Source of the DNA: Mycolicibacter acidiphilus | GTDB lineage: Bacteria; Actinomycetota; Actinomycetes; Mycobacteriales; Mycobacteriaceae | DNA: 52,616 nt | Assembly (NCBI RefSeq): GCF_018455725.1 | Contig: NZ_JAHCLR010000018.1 | Coordinates: 1-52,616 of the forward strand | Direction: 5' to 3' | In this document: positions 27,565 to 35,337 of the stretch, in pieces | How positions within the stretch are numbered: the first letter of the stretch is position 1 | Layout: every line of letters starts with the position of its first letter | Notes under the pieces: model-generated | Told to the model about the DNA's origin: nothing | Databases searched by the model: none | The model's input: only the letters and a program-made list of their open reading frames with translations | Made by a program: the position numbers and the translations under genes

Positions 27565-27796
27565 GAGGGTAGTTTAACAACTTATGACCTTGATCCGTTC
27601 AGTGGCACCGCCGTCTTCCCAGCACTCGGCGCGGTGGGCGCGCAGAAGGCTCAAGCGCTGCGACTATCAGATTCGGTCGATGAGCCGAGCCAGGTAGGCC
27701 CGGCCCCACCAACGCTGTGTGCACCAAGCGCGGCCCGTCGGTATCGTCGGTACGACCACGCCGACACGGCGTGCGGCGAACCGAAACGGGGAAAAG
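27565..27796. other. Integrase promoter and likely attachment-site region
   Basis: No gene. Next to the integrase start lies AGTTTAACAACT (a dyad AGTT-TAAC-AACT at about 27571-27582), which also holds the minus-strand -10-like TAAACT. Serine integrases usually keep att beside their own start, so the right att hybrid should lie here. The part beyond about 27600 is G+C-rich chromosome-like sequence leading into the DUF732 gene. No matching core was found at the left side by eye. Confidence 0.4.
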
Positions 27797-28246
27797 ATGC
27801 GACGTAACCGAGCGGTGAAGACCGGCCTGGCCCTGTCGACCGGCCTGATCGCGGCGGCTGCGCTCGCGGCGCCCGCCCAGGCCGATCCCATCGACCCGTC
27901 GTTCCTGTCTTCGCTCGGCGCCGCCGGGGTCAACGTCGGCGACCCGGCGGCCACCACCGCGCTGGGCCAGTCGGTCTGCCCGATGCTCACCGCGCCGGCC
28001 GGCACCGCCGCCTCCACCTACGCCACCGTGAGCGGTGACAGCGGCATGGATCCGGAGATGGCGCAGACGTTCACCGAGATCGCGGTCGACGCGTACTGCC
28101 CGCAGATGCTGTCGCAGCTGGCCAACGGTCAGGTGCCGGACTTCTCGCAGATCCCGGGCCTGGGCGGTACCGGTAGCGGCGGCGGTTTCGCCATCCCCGC
28201 CATCCCCGGCCTGCCCGCCGGCATTCCGGTGGTCGGCGGGCGTTAG
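27797..28246 (+). CDS. Exported DUF732 protein (Rv3354-like)
   Basis: 149 residues. Signal peptide MRRNRAVKTGLALSTGLIAA to APAQA|DP. The DUF732 domain follows: DPSFLSSLGAAGVNVGDPAA, LGQSVCPML, then MAQTFTEIAVDAYCPQML with the paired Cys. The C-terminus is Gly/Pro-rich. Role unknown; small exported proteins of this family are common in mycobacteria. The ATG was chosen at the signal peptide with GGGGAAAAG upstream. This gene marks the return of core synteny after the island and converges on the DUF3017 gene with 4 bp overlap. Confidence 0.88.
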   Translation: MRRNRAVKTGLALSTGLIAAAALAAPAQADPIDPSFLSSLGAAGVNVGDPAATTALGQSVCPMLTAPAGTAASTYATVSGDSGMDPEMAQTFTEIAVDAYCPQMLSQLANGQVPDFSQIPGLGGTGSGGGFAIPAIPGLPAGIPVVGGR

Positions 28247-28554
28247 CCGGTCCCCAGCGGGTCGATCGTCGCCGCGACGTAGAGCATCACCGTCGCCGCG
28301 GTCGCCATCGTCGCGAAGTCCAGCCCGCGGTCCCGCAGCACCAGCAGCCCGGCCTTCTCGTCGGGCAGCACCAGCCGCAGCGCGGCGGCCACCCCCGCGC
28401 CGACGCCGATCAGCAGCGAGCCGCGGCGCCAGAAGTTGGCCCCGACCAACACGAACGCGCTCAGAAAGATCAACCCGACCAGCACGATCGGCCACTGCGC
28501 GACCAGCACCTGCCGCACCTGGGCCGGGCTTACCGGGCGGATCGCGCGGATCAC
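28243..28554 (-). CDS. DUF3017 membrane protein (Rv3355c-like)
   Basis: 103 residues with three hydrophobic segments ([35 protein letters not shown] and [13 protein letters not shown]). The [19 protein letters not shown] stretch is typical of DUF3017. It follows folD with 4 bp overlap (ATGA), the normal mycobacterial order. Function unknown. Confidence 0.88.
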   Translation of the reverse strand: MIRAIRPVSPAQVRQVLVAQWPIVLVGLIFLSAFVLVGANFWRRGSLLIGVGAGVAAALRLVLPDEKAGLLVLRDRGLDFATMATAATVMLYVAATIDPLGTG

Positions 28555-29411
28555 AACCCGGCCTCGACCTGCGCTTCGACTGTCTCGACGACGTTGGTGA
28601 GCAGGAACGCCCGGGTCAGCGGGCCCACCCCGCCCGGGTTCGGCGAGACATGCCCGGCGACCTCCCAGACGTCCGGCGCCACGTCGCCGACCAGGCCGGC
28701 CTCAGTGCGGCTGACACCGACGTCGACGACGGCGGCACCGGGCCGCACCATGTCGGCGGTGAGCATGTGCGGCACCCCGACGGCGGCGACGATGATGTCG
28801 GCCTGCCGGGTCAGCGACGGCAGATCGCGGGTGCCGGTGTGGCAGAGCGTGACGGTGGCGTTCTCGGTGCGGCGGGTCAGCAGCAGCCCCAGCGGACGCC
28901 CGACCGTCACCCCGCGGCCGATCACCACGACGTGCGCCCCGTTGATCTCCACGTCGTAGCGGCGCAGCAGCGCCACGATGCCGCGCGGGGTGCACGGCAG
29001 CGGCGCCGGCGTGCCCAGCACCAGCCGGCCCAGGTTGGTCGGGTGCAGCCCGTCGGCGTCCTTGGCCGGGTCGATCCGCTCCAGCGCCGCGTTCTCGTTC
29101 AGGTGCTTCGGCAGTGGCAGTTGCACGATGTAACCGGTGCACTCCGGGTTGGCGTTCAGCTCGTCGATGGTGTCGTTGAGCTGCGCTTCGGTGACGTCCG
29201 CGGGCAGGTCGCGGCGGATCGAGTTGATGCCGACCTGCGCGCAGTCGGAGTGCTTGCCGCGCACGTAGGCGTGCGAACCGGGGTCGTCGCCGACCAGCAC
29301 GGTGCCCAGTCCCGGAACCCGGCCGGCCGCGGCGAGCTTCGCCACCCGGGATTTCAGGTCGACGAGGATCTCGTCGCGCGTTGCCTTACCGTCCAGCTTG
29401 ATTGCACCCAC
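28551..29411 (-). CDS. folD: Methylenetetrahydrofolate dehydrogenase / cyclohydrolase
   Basis: 286 residues, NADP-dependent bifunctional enzyme interconverting 5,10-methylene- and 10-formyl-tetrahydrofolate. [44 protein letters not shown] and [10 protein letters not shown]-like [13 protein letters not shown] are the family signatures. The GTG at 29411 gives the usual N-terminus ([13 protein letters not shown]); an ATG three codons earlier (29420) is the alternative. The frame open to 30602 is only antisense to the next gene. Divergent from the oxidoreductase by 39 bp. Confidence 0.95.
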   Translation of the reverse strand: MGAIKLDGKATRDEILVDLKSRVAKLAAAGRVPGLGTVLVGDDPGSHAYVRGKHSDCAQVGINSIRRDLPADVTEAQLNDTIDELNANPECTGYIVQLPLPKHLNENAALERIDPAKDADGLHPTNLGRLVLGTPAPLPCTPRGIVALLRRYDVEINGAHVVVIGRGVTVGRPLGLLLTRRTENATVTLCHTGTRDLPSLTRQADIIVAAVGVPHMLTADMVRPGAAVVDVGVSRTEAGLVGDVAPDVWEVAGHVSPNPGGVGPLTRAFLLTNVVETVEAQVEAGL

Positions 29412-29450
29412 GCCGCACATTGTGTCACCGCCGCTGCGTAGGCTCTCGCC

Positions 29451-30644
29451 ATGGCACCGTCCCCCGACGTCCTGAGCCCCGCCAAGTTGGGGCCGGTCAG
29501 CCTGCGCAACCGGGTGATCAAGGCCGCCACCTTCGAGAACCGAACTCCGAACGCCCTGGTCTCCGACGACCTGATCGAGTTTCACCGGGTGGTGGCCGCG
29601 GGCGGCGTCGGGATGACGACGGTCGCCTACTGCGCGGTCTCCCCCGGCGGCCGGACGTCCGGCGACGGGCTGTGGATGCGCCCGGAGGCGGTCGCGGGCC
29701 TGCGCCGGCTCACCGACGCGGTGCACGCCGAGGGCGCGGCGGTCAGCGCGCAGATCGGCCACGCCGGGCCGGTCGCCGACGCCCGCTCCAACAAGGCACG
29801 CGCCCTGGCCCCGATCCGGTTCTTCAACCCGATCGGCATGCGGTTCGCCAAGAAGGCCGACCGCGACGACATCGCCGGCGTCATCGCCGCGCACGCCGAC
29901 GCCGCCCGGATCGCCGTCGACGCCGGGTTCGACGCCGTCGAGATCCACCTCGGCCACAACTATCTGGCCAGTTCGTTCCTGTCCCCGCTGGTCAACCGTC
30001 GCCGCGACGAGTTCGGCGGCTCGCTGGAGAACCGGGCCAAGGTGGCCCGCGGCATCGTGCAGGCGGTCCGCGCGGCGGTACACGGGCAGATCGCGGTGAC
30101 CGCGAAGCTGAACATGTCCGACGGGGTGCGCCTGGGCATCGGCACCGAGGAGGCGCTGACCACCGCGCGCTGGCTGCAGGACGACGGCGGGCTGGACGCC
30201 CTGGAACTCACCGCGGGCAGTTCGCTGGTCAACCCGATGTACCTGTTCCGTGGACACGCCCCGATCAGGGAATTCGCAGGGGTCTTCAAGCCGCCGCTGA
30301 GTTGGGGGATGCGGATGACCGGGCACCGCTTCCTGCGCGAGTACCCGTATCGGGATGCCTACCTGCTGGAGGACGCCCGGTTGTTCCGCGCCGAGTTGTC
30401 GATGCCGCTGATCCTGCTGGGCGGCATCACCAGCCGGGAGACGATGGACACCGCGATGGCCGAGGGCTTCGAATTCGTCGCGATGGCGCGGGCGCTGTTG
30501 GCCGAACCGGACCTGGTCAACCGGATCGCCGCCGATGCGAACCACCAGTCGGCGTGCATCCACTGCAACCAGTGCATGCCGACCATCTACCGCCGCACCC
30601 ATTGCGTGGTTACCGGCGCTCCGGACACAACTCGCTACAGTTGA
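29451..30644 (+). CDS. NADH:flavin oxidoreductase, old yellow enzyme family (Rv3359-like)
   Basis: 397 residues. TIM-barrel FMN enzyme: [47 protein letters not shown] (with the family H-x-A-x-G-Y-L-x-x-x-F-L-S-P in a variant form) and [14 protein letters not shown]. The C-terminus has a [12 protein letters not shown] cluster that recalls the iron-sulfur segment of 2,4-dienoyl-CoA reductase relatives, but the FAD/NAD domain is absent. Substrate unknown. Divergent from folD. Six bases separate it from the FHA-ABC gene. Confidence 0.88.
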   Translation: MAPSPDVLSPAKLGPVSLRNRVIKAATFENRTPNALVSDDLIEFHRVVAAGGVGMTTVAYCAVSPGGRTSGDGLWMRPEAVAGLRRLTDAVHAEGAAVSAQIGHAGPVADARSNKARALAPIRFFNPIGMRFAKKADRDDIAGVIAAHADAARIAVDAGFDAVEIHLGHNYLASSFLSPLVNRRRDEFGGSLENRAKVARGIVQAVRAAVHGQIAVTAKLNMSDGVRLGIGTEEALTTARWLQDDGGLDALELTAGSSLVNPMYLFRGHAPIREFAGVFKPPLSWGMRMTGHRFLREYPYRDAYLLEDARLFRAELSMPLILLGGITSRETMDTAMAEGFEFVAMARALLAEPDLVNRIAADANHQSACIHCNQCMPTIYRRTHCVVTGAPDTTRYS

Positions 30645-30649
30645 CGGCG

Positions 30650-33391
30650 ATGAATCACCCAGTACCGCCGGTGCTGACCGTCCGCTACGACGGGTCGCAG
30701 GGCACCTTCTCCGCAGGCCACGACGTGGTCGTCGGCCGTGACCTGCGCGCCGACGTCCGTGTCCCGCACCCGCTGGTGTCCCGCGCCCACCTGCTGCTCC
30801 GCTTCGACCAGGGCCGCTGGCTGGCCATCGACAACGGGTCGCTGAACGGCGTCTACGTCAACGGCCAGCGGGTGCCGATGGTCGACGTCCGCGACGGCAT
30901 GGCACTCAACCTGGGCAACCCGGACGGCCCGCGACTGTTCTTCGAGGTCGGCCGCCACCAGGGGCAGGCCGGCCGGCCACCGGCGACCATGGCGATCCAT
31001 CTCCCGACGCCCGGGGTCTCCCGGCCGCACCTGCCGCCGCCGGGCCGCCCACACGATGCCGGATATCACGACGCCGGACATCACGACGCCGGATATCACG
31101 AGCCGCGCACCACCGCCCACCCGTATCCGCCACCGGCCCGACCGGGTCCCGTCGGCCGGCCGCAGCCCGGCCCGGGATACTCGCCGCCGACCACCCGGCA
31201 GCCGGCCTATCCGGGCGGTTCCGCCGGCCACCAGCAGTACCCCCCGAGCCCGCCGATGCCGCCGATGCCGCCCCGCCAGCCGCACACCCGGATGGCTCCG
31301 GTGGCCGCCAAACCGCCGGAGATGGGCAACCTGGCGACCCGGATGATCGACATCCTGCGTCCCGGCGGCGCGGCGGCCCCGCAGGCGCCGTCCGGGGCCC
31401 TGACCATCGGCCGCGCCACCGACAACGACATCGTCATCTCCGACGTGCTGGCCTCCCGGCAGCACGCGATGCTGATTCAGACCCCGCTGGGCACCGAGAT
31501 CCGGGACAGCCGCAGCATCAACGGGACGTTCGTCAACGGCGTCCGGATCGGTTCGGCGATCCTCACCGAGGGTGACATCGTCACGATCGGCAACGTGGAC
31601 CTGTCGTTCACCGACGGCGCCCTGGTGCGCGCCACCGAGGCGGCCGCGAAGACCGGCGGGCTGGAAGTCCGGGACATCTGTTTCGATGTCGAGGGCGGTA
31701 AGCGCCTGATCAACAACATCTCGCTGACGGCCCGGCCCGGATCGCTGACCGCGATCATCGGGGGCTCCGGCGCCGGCAAGACGACGCTGTCACGGCTGAT
31801 CGCCGGCTACACCAAGCCGACCTCCGGCTCGATCACCTTCGAGGGCCACAACATCCACACCGAGTACGCGATCCTGCGCAGCCGGATCGGGATGGTCCCG
31901 CAGGACGACGTCGTGCACCGCCAGCTCACGGTCAACCAGGCACTCGGCTACGCCGCGGAGCTGCGGTTACCGCCGGACACCAGCAAAGCCGACCGCGACC
32001 ACACCGTCGCGCAGGTGCTGGAGGAACTCGACCTGACCAAGCACGCCGACACCCGGGTGGACAAGCTCTCCGGCGGTCAGCGCAAACGCGCCTCGGTGGC
32101 GCTGGAACTGCTCACCGGGCCGTCCCTGCTGCTGCTCGACGAGCCCACCTCGGGCCTGGACCCGGCGCTGGACCGGCAGGTGATGCTGATGCTGCGTCAG
32201 CTCGCCGATGCGGGCCGTGTCGTCATGGTGGTGACCCACTCGGTGTCGTACCTGGACGTCTGCGACCAGATCCTGCTGGTGGCGCCAGGTGGCAAGACCG
32301 CATTCTGCGGGCCGCCCAAAGAGGTGTTCGGTGCCATGGGGGCGGACAACTACGCCGACATCTTCGCCAACGTCGGCGCGGACCCCGACGAGGCCAACCG
32401 CCGCTTCCTGGCGCGCGACGGGAATCATAAAGCCGCCGCGCAGATCCCCCCCAGCCCACCGTCGGAGCTCGGCGCCCCGCCCGCGACCAACCTCGTCAAG
32501 CAGTTGTCGACGATCGCGCGACGTCAGTTCCGGCTGATCGTCTCCGACCGCGGCTATTCGGTGTTCCTCGGGGTGCTGCCGTTCATCGTGGGCGCGCTGT
32601 CACTGACGGTGAAGGGCAAACACGGTCTGCAGATGCCCGGGCTGGATGCGCCCACCGAGCCGCAATACATCATGGTGCTGCTCATCCTCGGCGCCATCTT
32701 CATGGGCACCGCGCTGACCATTCGAGATCTGATAGGTGAGCGCCCCATCTTCCGGCGTGAGCAGGCGGTGGGGCTGTCGACGACGGCGTATCTGCTGGCC
32801 AAGGTGGGGGTGTTCTGTGCCTTCGCCGTCGGTCAGTCGGCGATCGCGACCCTGATCGTGCTGATCGGCAAGAAGGCGCCGAACCCATCCGATCCGATGT
32901 TCGGCAGCGCCAGCTTCTCGCTGTTCCTCACGGTCGCGGCCACCTGTGTGGCCTCGGCGATCCTCGGCATGGCGCTGTCGGCGTTCGCGAACTCCAACGA
33001 GCAGATCATGCCGATGCTGGTGGTCTCGATCATGGGTCAGCTGGTGCTGTGCGGCGGCATGATCCCGGTGACCGGCCGGTTCGGTCTCGACCAGGCGTCC
33101 TGGGTGACCCCTGGCCGGTGGGGGTTCGCGGCGGGAGCGTCGACGATCGACTTCAACCATCTGCTGCATCACGACGCCGATCCGGCGAACTGCATGCCGG
33201 CACCGTCGCCGAAGGACCCCAACCCCGCAGTGCCCGCCGGCTGCACCCCGGCGATTCAGGTCACGCAGATTCCCCAGGACAACCTGTGGAAGCACACCAA
33301 GGGGATCTGGTTCCTGGACATGGCCATGCTCATCCTGCTGTCGACGGTCTACGCCGGCATCGTGCGCTGGAAGATCCGGCTCACCCGCTGA
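30650..33391 (+). CDS. FHA-domain ABC transporter (Rv1747-type)
   Basis: 913 residues. Two N-terminal FHA domains (about 20-95 and 240-310; [19 protein letters not shown] and [20 protein letters not shown]) flank a Pro/His-rich linker. An ABC domain follows with Walker [10 protein letters not shown], signature LSGGQRKR and Walker [14 protein letters not shown], then six or so membrane segments from about 620. The FHA domains bind phosphothreonine, and Rv1747 is controlled by PknF; it takes part in cell-wall glycolipid or lipooligosaccharide export (literature). The ATG at 30650 is preferred to the longer frame. This gene is not at this position in M. tuberculosis. Confidence 0.92.
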   Translation: MNHPVPPVLTVRYDGSQGTFSAGHDVVVGRDLRADVRVPHPLVSRAHLLLRFDQGRWLAIDNGSLNGVYVNGQRVPMVDVRDGMALNLGNPDGPRLFFEVGRHQGQAGRPPATMAIHLPTPGVSRPHLPPPGRPHDAGYHDAGHHDAGYHEPRTTAHPYPPPARPGPVGRPQPGPGYSPPTTRQPAYPGGSAGHQQYPPSPPMPPMPPRQPHTRMAPVAAKPPEMGNLATRMIDILRPGGAAAPQAPSGALTIGRATDNDIVISDVLASRQHAMLIQTPLGTEIRDSRSINGTFVNGVRIGSAILTEGDIVTIGNVDLSFTDGALVRATEAAAKTGGLEVRDICFDVEGGKRLINNISLTARPGSLTAIIGGSGAGKTTLSRLIAGYTKPTSGSITFEGHNIHTEYAILRSRIGMVPQDDVVHRQLTVNQALGYAAELRLPPDTSKADRDHTVAQVLEELDLTKHADTRVDKLSGGQRKRASVALELLTGPSLLLLDEPTSGLDPALDRQVMLMLRQLADAGRVVMVVTHSVSYLDVCDQILLVAPGGKTAFCGPPKEVFGAMGADNYADIFANVGADPDEANRRFLARDGNHKAAAQIPPSPPSELGAPPATNLVKQLSTIARRQFRLIVSDRGYSVFLGVLPFIVGALSLTVKGKHGLQMPGLDAPTEPQYIMVLLILGAIFMGTALTIRDLIGERPIFRREQAVGLSTTAYLLAKVGVFCAFAVGQSAIATLIVLIGKKAPNPSDPMFGSASFSLFLTVAATCVASAILGMALSAFANSNEQIMPMLVVSIMGQLVLCGGMIPVTGRFGLDQASWVTPGRWGFAAGASTIDFNHLLHHDADPANCMPAPSPKDPNPAVPAGCTPAIQVTQIPQDNLWKHTKGIWFLDMAMLILLSTVYAGIVRWKIRLTR
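31052..31096 (+). repeat. Three 15-bp tandem repeats in the FHA-ABC linker
   Basis: Units at 31052-31066, 31067-31081 and 31082-31096, differing by one or two bases, encode [15 protein letters not shown], followed by HEP. The repeat keeps the frame and lies between the two FHA domains. Confidence 0.85.
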
Positions 33392-33938
33392 CCGTCAGGC
33401 CGTGCGCCGCCGCGTAGGCCAGCGCCTGCGCGACATCGATCCGGGCACCGGTCAGTGTCGCCGTGGTCCACAGCGTCGGATCGATCTGCGCACCCCGCAG
33501 GTCGGCGTCGTCCAGTCGGGTGCCGACGGTGCGGGCGCCGGTCAGGTCGGCGCCGCACAGCACCGCTTTGCGCAGGTCGGCCTCGACCAGGTTCGCCTCC
33601 CGCAACCGGCATCCGCTCAGGTCCACCGCGCGCAGGTCGTTGCCGCCGAGCGCGGCCAGCGTGAAGTCCACCTCGACGAGCGTCAGCGGCCGCAGGCTGC
33701 ATCGGGTGAACACCGAACCCAGCATGCTGCACCCGGTGAACCGGCTGTGCCACAGCGTCGTCCGATCGAACCGGCAGTTGCGGAACGCCGACGCCCGGTG
33801 TTCGGACTGCCCGAGGTCGGCGCCGCTGAAATCGCAGCCGTCGAACACCACCCGCTCGGTGCGCAGCCGGGACAGGTCCTCGTCGCGGAAGTCGTGGCCG
33901 ACAAACTCGCGGTCGGCCCACTGCGACTCGCCGGTCAC
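33381..33938 (-). CDS. mfpA: MfpA pentapeptide-repeat protein, gyrase-interacting
   Basis: 185 residues of pentapeptide repeats with a central Leu or Phe every five residues (FRDEDLSRL, CDFSGADLGQSEH, NDLRAVDLSGCRLREANL, ADLRKAVLCGADLTGA). It forms a right-handed beta-helix dimer resembling B-DNA that binds DNA gyrase and lowers fluoroquinolone action. The GTG at 33938 overlaps the mfpB stop by 4 bp; the frame open further upstream lies inside mfpB. Its 3' end overlaps the convergent FHA-ABC gene by 11 bp. Confidence 0.95.
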   Translation of the reverse strand: MTGESQWADREFVGHDFRDEDLSRLRTERVVFDGCDFSGADLGQSEHRASAFRNCRFDRTTLWHSRFTGCSMLGSVFTRCSLRPLTLVEVDFTLAALGGNDLRAVDLSGCRLREANLVEADLRKAVLCGADLTGARTVGTRLDDADLRGAQIDPTLWTTATLTGARIDVAQALAYAAAHGLTVSG

Positions 33939-34528
33939 CCGCCCGTCGGGGCCAGACTCGACAGCGCGTACTCGCTGATCGCGATCAGCGCGTCGCGGGC
34001 GGACCGCCGGTCGCGGGCGTCGACCGGGATCACCGGGATGTGGTCGGGCAGCGTCAGCGCCTTGCGCACCGCGGAGACCGGGTAGCGCGGCGCCCCCTCG
34101 AACTCGTTGACCGCGATCAGGAACGGCAGGTTGCGGTGCTCGAAGAAGTCGACGGCGGCGAAGCTGTCGGCCAGCCGGCGGCAGTCGGCCAGGATGATCG
34201 CCCCGATCGCACCGCGCACCAGGTCGTCCCACATGAACCAGAACCGGCGCTGCCCGGGGGTGCCGAACAGATACAGCACCAGGTCGTCGGCGAGCGTGAT
34301 CCGGCCGAAGTCCATCGCAACGGTGGTGGTGCGTTTGTCCGGGGTGGCCTCCAGTGCGTCCACCCCGGCGGAGGCGTCGGTGACGATCGCCTCGGTGCGC
34401 AGCGGCATGATCTCCGAGACGGCGCCGACGAAGGTGGTCTTGCCGACGCCGAACCCGCCCGCCACGATGATCTTCGTCGAGGCGGAGTCCCTCCCGCTGC
34501 CCGGCTTATCCGAGCGCTCGTAGCCCAC
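33935..34528 (-). CDS. mfpB: Conservon small GTPase
   Basis: 197 residues. P-loop GGFGVGKTT near residue 25, DFGRITLADDLVLYLFGTPGQRRF for switch II/G3, and NEFEGA for the NKxD-like position (here weak, as usual for this family). It is the GTPase of the cvn/mfp operon and reported to modulate MfpA. The GTG at 34528 was chosen because GGGAGGA lies six nt before it. It overlaps the DUF742 gene by 23 bp and mfpA by 4 bp. Confidence 0.93.
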   Translation of the reverse strand: MGYERSDKPGSGRDSASTKIIVAGGFGVGKTTFVGAVSEIMPLRTEAIVTDASAGVDALEATPDKRTTTVAMDFGRITLADDLVLYLFGTPGQRRFWFMWDDLVRGAIGAIILADCRRLADSFAAVDFFEHRNLPFLIAVNEFEGAPRYPVSAVRKALTLPDHIPVIPVDARDRRSARDALIAISEYALSSLAPTGG

Positions 34529-34874
34529 GAAGTGTCCTCCCAATCAATTCGCGGCGTTCATCCCGAGTGGACCGTTCGGTCAGCGTCGGGCTCACTCGAA
34601 GGTATCCCGACGTGACCAGATCACCGACCAGGACGCGCGCGACGCCGAGCGGCAAGTCCAGCCGGGCCGAGATCTCGGCCAGCGACGGATGCCCCTGGCA
34701 CAGCGCGACGATCCGGCCGCGCGGGTCGTTCGCCGGCCACTGGTTGGGCTGCGCGGACCGCACGGTGTGCACCGGGGCTTCCAGCGGCAGTTCGACGTCG
34801 GTGTGCGTCCGCCCGGCGGTCAACGTGTACGGACGTACCAGGTTGGCCCGGTCGGCGGGATCGGGTGTGTCCAT
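34506..34874 (-). CDS. DUF742 conservon protein
   Basis: 122 residues. VRPYTLTAGRTHTDVELPLE and the C-terminal winged-helix-like part (PSLAEISARLDLPLGVARVLVGDL, in two pieces) are typical of DUF742. It is the third gene of the mfp conservon and thought to link the roadblock and GTPase parts. The ATG at 34874 is preferred over the GTG one codon before it because GGGGAG then has proper spacing. Confidence 0.92.
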   Translation of the reverse strand: MDTPDPADRANLVRPYTLTAGRTHTDVELPLEAPVHTVRSAQPNQWPANDPRGRIVALCQGHPSLAEISARLDLPLGVARVLVGDLVTSGYLRVSPTLTERSTRDERRELIGRTLRGLRALG

Positions 34875-34890
34875 CACGGCTCCCCGGCGC

Positions 34891-35337
34891 TCACGCGTGG
34901 CCGCCGGGCGCCGGCGCCGACCGGCGCGACGACTGCACCACGGCCCCCACCCGCTCCACCAGTACCGCCATCTCGTAGCCGATCTGGCCGATGTCGCAGG
35001 CCGGTCCGGCCAGCGTCGCCAGGTGGGAACCGTCGCCGACCCGCATCAGCAGCAGGTAGCCGTTCTCCATCTCGACCACCGACTGCAGCACCCGCCCGCC
35101 GTCGAACAGCTGCGCCGCCCCGCTCGCCAGGCTCGCCAGCCCGGACGACACGGCCGCCAGCTGGTCGGCCCGCTCCTGGGGCAGGTGTTCGCTGGCCGCG
35201 ACCATCAGGCCGTCCACCGACACCAGCACCGCGTGGGACACCCCGGGAACCTCCCGGGCGAAGTTGGTGACCAGCCAATCCAGGGAGTTGCCGGAGGAAC
35301 GGCCCGCGGGGCCGGCGGCACTGGGCGGGTATGTCAT
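34891..35337 (-). CDS. Roadblock/LC7 conservon protein
   Basis: 148 residues. [21 protein letters not shown] and [20 protein letters not shown] begin the roadblock fold; [20 protein letters not shown] completes it. In conservons this protein works with the GTPase, probably as a GTPase-activating or scaffold subunit. The start overlaps the sensor kinase stop by 4 bp (ATGA). Confidence 0.93.
   Translation of the reverse strand: MTYPPSAAGPAGRSSGNSLDWLVTNFAREVPGVSHAVLVSVDGLMVAASEHLPQERADQLAAVSSGLASLASGAAQLFDGGRVLQSVVEMENGYLLLMRVGDGSHLATLAGPACDIGQIGYEMAVLVERVGAVVQSSRRSAPAPGGHA

Larger units (their letters stand above)
20362..27600. mobile_element. AICE core (integrative and conjugative element)
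   Basis: Gene content follows the actinomycete AICE plan: regulator, conjugative FtsK/TraB-type translocase, RepSA-like replication initiator and integrase. The integrase is a large serine recombinase instead of the more common tyrosine type. Such elements excise, replicate by rolling circle and transfer as double-stranded DNA. No separate NUDIX, Spd or excisionase gene is recognised. The limits are approximate: the right end should lie near the integrase start and the left end is unknown. Confidence 0.65.
7127..27700. mobile_element. Accessory island between Rv3342-like and Rv3354-like genes
   Basis: Core synteny breaks after the methyltransferase stop and resumes at the DUF732 gene at 27797. 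Between them are a toxin-antitoxin remnant, phage-like and exported proteins, decayed gene fragments, and integration and conjugation genes. Parts are visibly richer in A+T than the flanks (10600-11230). M. tuberculosis carries a different insertion at this junction (PPE54-56 region, from memory). Exact ends are not resolved; no duplicated attachment core was found by eye. The cargo and the AICE core may have arrived separately. Confidence 0.7.

Noticed and set aside
7127-27796. Direct repeats that could be attL and attR
   Set aside because: Only chance-length matches of about 7 bp were seen between the flanks; a computed comparison with an empty site is needed.
29412-30602. N-terminal extension of folD to 683 residues
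   Set aside because: The extra part is antisense to the old-yellow-enzyme gene; FolD is normally about 285 residues.
29402-30649. N-terminal extension of the FHA-ABC transporter to 1329 residues
   Set aside because: It overlaps the oxidoreductase in another frame; the FHA domain starts soon after the ATG at 30650.
31052-31096. Short regular repeats as a CRISPR array
   Set aside because: Only three 15-bp units without spacers, inside a coding frame.
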